Source: Molanna angustata
Taxonomy: Eukaryota; Arthropoda; Insecta; Trichoptera; Molannidae
DNA length: 64,000 nucleotides
Reading direction: 5' to 3'
NCBI GenBank assembly: GCA_963576475.1
Contig: OY754972.1
Span: forward strand, 28,331,168 to 28,395,167
The position numbers and the translations under genes are program-made. Shown here piece by piece: positions 58,201-64,000 of the stretch. Numbering within the stretch: the first letter of the stretch is position 1; every line of letters begins with the position of its first letter. The notes beneath the pieces were generated by a model that ran no database searches, was not told the origin of the DNA, and was given only the letters and a program-made list of their open reading frames with translations.

Positions 58201-58569
58201 TACGCATAAAGATGACAGGTAATGTTTTCGTAATTCGTTTAATCGCATTATTATATATGTATAATTTATCATTATTATTGTATTATTATAAAAAGATATT
58301 CAGTCTAAACTGTTGTGTACTGTTCTAAATGATATTTCGAATGTAATGTACATTCAAATTATCAACGTTTGTAATTTCAAATGTACGCATTTCATATAAC
58401 GCATTTCTTTCAAAACATTGTCGAAAATATTTTTTTATAATTTCCGCATTTTTAATATAAAAATACTGTTTTATTACTTGATTTTAACGTTTTCACGTAA
58501 AAATATTTAGTTTTTAAATGTTGTGTACCTAATGTCCTAAATGGTATATTTGACGATATTTAGTTCTAT
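55292..58569. other. No recognisable feature
   Basis: About 3.3 kb AT-rich. The ORF 56647-56889 (KPLERLFLFASLVYVQIG...) is the most protein-like stretch but shows no family motif and overlaps an ORF on the other strand. Confidence 0.45.
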
Positions 58570-58680
58570 AAGGCTATTCCGCAACTGCCGCGTAGCGGCA
58601 AACAAATAAGCCGCGCAGTGGCCATTGGGGGTTGGGCCGCGATAGCGGACAGCGGCAGAGCCCCTAGTATAAATAAACAA
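58570..58680. other. GC-rich islet with GCGGC repeats
   Basis: GCCGCGTAGCGGC, AGCCGCGCAGTGGCC, GGGCCGCGATAGCGG, ACAGCGGCAGAG. The sub-words can pair with each other (a folded or MITE-like end?). Unassigned. Confidence 0.4.
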
Positions 58681-59288
58681 TATAATAATGTGTCTGCCAA
58701 CTAACTATATTGTTTTGATAAATAACGTATGTATAACTTTGTAAAGAGAAATTTCCAATACTTATTTATTCCTAAAGCAAATTTGCTCGGTAGGTATCCT
58801 ATTAAAGCGTTCGTAAATCTTAATAATGACCCTATACTAATCCATAAATGACAAGTATAATATATTTCCTCAAAACAGGTGAAGGAAACCTACGGCTATC
58901 AGACGAGGTAAAACTTTTTTTATCGGATTTATAGTATATGTACCTAATACCGACTAATGTATGTGTTGCCTATATTATTATTTTTTGAAGACTGACAAAT
59001 CATATCATAAATCATTTGCTAATATATTTATTTTTTATTCATATAAAGGTTATTGTTACACGGTCAACAAAAAAAATAATACTATATCAAATTGAAATTT
59101 AACATTGCTGAAAGGAAAATGGAACCTTTTAAAGAAAAGTTTTTGGAAATTATTTCAAGTAAAATATCGCTTTTTATAATGTAAAAAGAATCGATGCAAA
59201 TCGATTTCTTTAAAGTGCATAAATTGTCGCAAGTAGGTACCTATATTAACTAACAAAATGATTACAAGTTCACAATCTTATGCGCCTT

Positions 59289-59496
59289 ATGCGCCTTAGA
59301 AAACTTGGAAATATGTTTGAAACCAAAGAGCCCAGTTTCATTAAACAAAATTTATTTGTGACGTTGTTATTCAGTAGGTACCTACGTGATATATGCGCCT
59401 TAGAAAACTTAAATATATATGAAACCAAAGAGCCCAATTGCATAAAATAAGATTCAATTGTGACGTTGTTATTCAGTAGGTACCTACGTGGTATAT
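59289..59496 (+). repeat. 104-bp tandem duplication
   Basis: ATGCGCCTTAGAAAACTT ... GAAACCAAAGAGCCCA ... GTGACGTTGTTATTCAGTAG GTACCTACGTG occurs twice, offset by about 104 bp, with several substitutions, so older than the 13603 duplication. Confidence 0.8.
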
Positions 59497-61774
59497 CTAG
59501 AAAGGGCTAAATAACTATACGATTTGGAACAAATACATATCCCAACAATGAACTATTTTTGGTTTTTTGAGCAGGTATATACATTATATTTCCAATGGTT
59601 TCCCAAACCTGTTTCACGATGCAATGGTCTCTTTCTGATCACGACTATAAATCTTGGGTTTTTACGATGGTAACGCATCTGGAGAACTTAATGAAGTTCA
59701 TTCTAATGCCGCCTAAAATATGAATATAATAATAGGCATCTCCGTATGTGGTTTTCAATCGTAAACTATCTACGGTTTACGACACAATTGTGAAAAACTT
59801 AATTGCAAATCATACATTATTGGCTACGTCAATTTTTCAACTGGAATTCTCCGATTCCAATGACTGAGAATTCCGTAACTAGATTTATCTGAGGTCTGTC
59901 GTAGAAGAATTGAAAACACCCTCTCGTAAAAATTGTATCAGTTTAAAGAGACGCTCTGCTCTGGTGGTCTCAGGAGAAAATCCAAGTTAACATTGATTAT
60001 GACTAGAATACCTTCATCAGACGAAGTATACGTACAATTTGATCAATTAAAAATTAGTTTAAAATTCTACATACGTTGCAGTAAGCTATTTTTTTTAACT
60101 AACACAGTAAAAATAAACTAATTCGTTTATGGGAACCACTGGTAAATAATTGAATGTCTAAGTGGAATGAATCCACTGTATTTTCTTGGCAGTCGCAGGT
60201 AAATTTCTTTTGATTCTTAAAAGGATGTCAACAACTAACTCTATGTAGTATATTTTTTTCGATCCAATTCCCATTTTCTTTCTCCCATCGATAATTATTC
60301 ATACAATAAATTAATGATTTTGAGTTAGTCATACTTAAGATACCACGGATCGAATACATTATGACAATATTTTGGATTCGAGTATAATGACATCAATACT
60401 TATCTATCAATCGAAATTTTGTATAATTCGTGAATATATTAAATACAAACAATTTCATAATTTGTCCGTTCTAAATAATAACTTATAGTTATTCAAATCT
60501 TCAGATAGTATCCATATTGTATTTACTTACTTAAATTTAAAAATCAATAAATTATGTCATCAAATGTGAATATTATTCGGATTTGCTCAACATAATTTAG
60601 TTAAATTTTAACCAAAAAAATATTGCCTTCGCCCTATCGATATGAATTTATCGACATCGTTATCTTAATACCAATTATATCGTTTGTCATACTTAATGTA
60701 TCTAAATAAATTTATTATATTAAGTGGATGATAATCTCACACTTATATTATATCACCTATTATTACGAACGCCATATTATCCAAAGAAAAAATATAAAGG
60801 CTGATATGAAATATGTTTTGAATAATAATCTTCTAACGTGTATACACTTGATACATTTATATAACGTATTTTATTCTTCATTACTAAAGATAAAAACTGT
60901 TCAGGTGACTCACATTGTCTCTATGATATATATTTATTTTGAATTGGAATTTATGAACAGCAAGTTCAGAAAGCATGGTTGATTGAAGGGCAATCCTTTC
61001 CAACCTGAGCAACGTGAAGCTTTAAAAGTTTACTGGGTATAATAACACTTCATAGGTGGCAATGCTGTATGGCCTGTATGTATATGTTGTAGTGTACCTT
61101 GATAATACCGAGCCACCTCGGTTAAAACGTTCAGTCGTTGTAATCGAATATTAATGAAAATACATACTTCGGTTAATTTGTCCATTAAATTTGAAATAGA
61201 TATTGAACATGGCATTGAGGAAAAGAAGGACGCAGAAGAAATACCTTAACACTTTACTTTGGTTTTTTAGTATTTGTAGGTAGGTATGGATTGAGACGAC
61301 ATAACTTCACCCATATCTAAAAGTCTATCTAAATGTACCCGAAAAGAAGTGCTCAAAACTTAATAATATTATGTAGAATGAATGAGGATAGCAAATGTAG
61401 AACGTTGAACAGATGCAGGCCGTGATTTGACAGGAAAAGGACGTTAATTTTTAAATAATACCCATACGTTATACGTAAAAAAAATATTTGTACATTATTA
61501 CATTATACAGTTTATTTAATTGTTATTTTGATTGACAACAGTATTGAATTTAATAAAATTCATTATCGTCGACATGCACATAGTATAAGATTTGAGTCAA
61601 GGTTCGTCAATATAATTGTTCGTCATTTTATCGGTAGATGGTGATAATAATATTATTATCTGAATGCTATGAGAAGCGCACTTGGGTCTTTATCAAGCTG
61701 ATACGTATGGAAAAAAAGAATATGTACCAGGGGCAGAGATTTAAAATAATAATAAATCTAATGAATACATGGGT
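59497..61774. other. No recognisable feature
   Basis: About 2.3 kb AT-rich DNA without supported coding regions. Confidence 0.45.
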
Positions 61775-62781
61775 AGGCATAACCAACTGGCGAGAACGAA
61801 TGTCCAATCAAATTTGAAGGCTGCGCAAAAATTTGTTTATCTCGGCTTATTACTCGTAGACAACGGTGAGTGTATAGACGAAATTAATCGTCGCCTTGCA
61901 ATGGCCATAACTGTCATGACTAAATTGGCCAAGATATGAAAAATAAAGGAAGAATTTCCAAATCCACAAAGATTCGTTTAAGGGGGCATTTAAACCTAAA
62001 TACCTACCCCAATTTGAAATCAAATTCCTCAAATATGATGAACAGTGTGTTCTCTAGTGAATGTTCGTCACTCAATTTTAAAATTCAGCATAAATTCACC
62101 TCAAAATATATTAAAAATATCCTAGTTCACAGTATTTTTTTAAATTACTCCAGAACTACATATTTGTCGTAGAGAAATAAATCTTTAATATGCTTAAATA
62201 GTGCATAAAATCAAAAAAATTACCGACTGACCGTTTTTTTTATTTGCAAAAAATCAACAAATTTATATCACATTTAAACCCTTTTTAACGCACACGAGAA
62301 TTATCCTTTCTAACAAGGATTTTAATAGTGCATCAGGCGGTTTTAATATATCATAATTTCAGTCACAAGATTTAGCGTTGTATGTGCCCTCGTTATTATT
62401 TATGCACATTAAGTATTTTCCTCATTTATCTCTACGCTGGAGAATCGTGGACAATCAAAGCCTGCGAATAATCGACGCCATTGAAATGTGGTGTTGGAGA
62501 CGTATAGCTTCAATTTCCCTGGACGGCGAAAAAGACAAATATATCCATCATAAAGGAGCTGAAGATAGAGGACAGATTTTTCGCCCGACGCGATGATAAT
62601 AGCCTTGAAAAGCTGGCTGACGTTGGTAGGGTTGAATGTAGAAGGGAAGAAGGAGATCCCCCACAAGATGGAAGTACCAGATAAAACTTGTACTGGTACA
62701 TCGGTGGTTGGAGAAACGAGGATGGCGGTGTGTCGGGAGAAATGGACGACTACAATGCACAAAATCATGATGACGCCATAG
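61775..62781 (+). pseudogene. LINE ORF2 thumb and C-terminal region, split by repeat F
   Basis: Before the insertion: KAAQKFVYLGLLLVDNGECI, DEINRRLAMAITVMTKLAKI. After it (62420 on): WRIVDNQSLRIIDAIEMWCW, RRI, a frame change, ALKSWLTLVGLNVEGKKEIP, GTSVVGETRMAVCREKWTTT, ending MHKIMMTP and a stop. 'F.YLG..I...G.C..EI..R...A...M..L', 'DA.EMWCWRR', 'T..........R....REKW' is the standard order downstream of the LINE YADD box. Confidence 0.82.
61983..62391 (+). repeat. Dispersed repeat F unit, inserted in a LINE
   Basis: Starts GGGGGCATTTAAACCTAAA and ends GCGTTGTATGTGCCCTCG, whose outer bases form a loose inverted repeat (GGGGCATTTAAAC / GGGCACATACAAC). TTA lies on both sides, which would fit a PIF/Harbinger-type MITE, but the evidence is thin. 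Confidence 0.6.
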
Positions 62782-62876
62782 GTAAATGTAATATCAGATG
62801 TTGTGATTAACCTTTATGGATGTTTTAATCGAACGACACAAAATGAATGAAAGATTCAATCAATCAGGTGATACTC

Positions 62877-62985
62877 GCATACCATCACGCCCTAATGGCA
62901 GATGGAACTGAACACCATATTTTTCTATCCTGGCACTCATCAACATCGCCTCATACATGTTTGTTTGTTGTCAAGGATTCTTACT
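62877..62985 (+). repeat. Dispersed repeat L
   Basis: CGCATACCATCACGCCCTAA, GAACACCATATTTTTCTATC, CTGGCACTCATC, CGCCTCATACATGTTTGTTT. Compare 20360-20585. Confidence 0.65.
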
Positions 62986-64000
62986 AATTACCTCTTTCAG
63001 AATGTCGTTCATACGGTTGAGCTATCCCTTTCTTGGACGGACCAACATCTCATTCCATACCTCTCCGCTTTACATATTTTCTTCCTTAGGCGTTTTTATT
63101 TCAGATAAATTCTAATAAATTCACGCTTTTACAAATTATATACATGAACAAAAATGAATATTTTGATTCAACACATCGTAATAAAGTATGTTCTCCTATA
63201 AAGACATGATAATTCTAGTAAGAAATTCCAAGCCTCACAAAACCTAGATAATAAAGTCACTTGTCTTTTTGACCATTTTTCACTGTCAATACATCTCTTT
63301 GTTATGCATGTGTGTCACAATTTTTAAAAATGAACAAAACAAAATACCATTCATGAATATCCACAAATTTTATACTGTTCAATCGAATTTTTAATCGGTA
63401 TAAATGCCTATTTGAGATTAGGCACAGCGTCTTTTAAACAACAGCCATATCTCGAAATTAGACGACGTAGGATCAGCAACCAAAATAAAATGTTTTTTTC
63501 GTGATGGTATGAATATCTTTTTCCCTTACCAAACAACCCCTAGTTGATACCTATATACATAGTTTGGACGAAAATATTTATTTTTTTCACTTGCACATTG
63601 TACATATCCATAATTAATTTTAAAAACGTTTGGTGTAACCTGTACAGTACAAAAACCTTGTATTTATGTACTATTATGGGAGACACTGTATCTTGCTTTC
63701 AATGGCTTCTGATTTTGAATGTTCTATGGATCACTTTTAATTATTTATACCAAAAAAATTGTGATGAGTGATGATAATTAAAAAAACATATAAACACTTC
63801 TCCAATTTAATTGTTTTGTGAAGGGGACGATTACAGTCCCCAAATGCATATCGGGTGGTGGTAGCAGTAGCAAGAAACACTTACACAACAACTATTTCCC
63901 AAATTTTGAAATATTTTTGAAGTGTGAATTTATTTTTCTTGAAAGTAATGAAATGGTGATACGTTTGGTGGTGTCTAAGTCCAACGACTTTATTTGTATG
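62986..64000. other. No recognisable feature
   Basis: AT-rich to the window end. ORFs 62902-63108 and 63544-63771 are hydrophobic or low-complexity without known motifs. Confidence 0.45.

Overview
This is a strongly AT-rich stretch of animal, almost certainly insect, nuclear DNA. It contains no bacterial-style genes, no operon and no intact long ORF. The dispersed GTAGGTAC / TACCTACC motif and the 'taccatcacgcc...aggggtaggcag' repeats resemble what is common in Lepidoptera, so a moth or butterfly is my best guess. This is from memory of repeat style, and another insect order is possible.

The window is a repeat graveyard. Its recognisable content is (a) about 16 degenerate non-LTR retrotransposon (LINE) fragments from several families, nearly all 3' ends; (b) three tRNA-headed SINE families; (c) DNA transposon remnants: a 2.7 kb pogo/Tigger-like element with TA target duplication (7624-10347), a 760 bp hAT element with a perfect 8 bp duplication (12786-13545), a 0.9 kb mariner-like element (17686-18587), a second hAT (44915-45856) and several foldback MITEs; (d) a Penelope-like element with inverted pLTRs between two long AT microsatellites (32619-34130); (e) anonymous dispersed repeats seen in two to six copies. 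Insertions are often nested: LINE in pogo, MITE in hAT, MITE in LINE, SINE in repeat, repeat in SINE, LINE in repeat.

The best candidate for something that is not just a selfish element is a decayed THAP-domain gene on the minus strand (48315-48895), whose first ATG directly follows a splice-acceptor-like TTTACAG. A 70-codon exon-like open stretch at 42679-42894 is a weaker candidate.

The most unusual signals are RNA-related. Four unrelated foldback repeats (7482-7611, 27322-27542, 32906-33820, 52145-52353) each contain a hammerhead-ribozyme-like core: CTGANGA, a hairpin or short loop, then GAAA running into a very short self-complementary helix that ends in U and a non-G base. The copy at 52250-52291 can form all three hammerhead stems. 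A tandem array at 3829-4400 carries three copies of the 5' end of U2 snRNA at about 116 bp spacing. One SINE family (SINE-3) shares its 3' tail with a LINE in the window, its likely mobilising partner.

Long stretches without recognisable features are listed explicitly.
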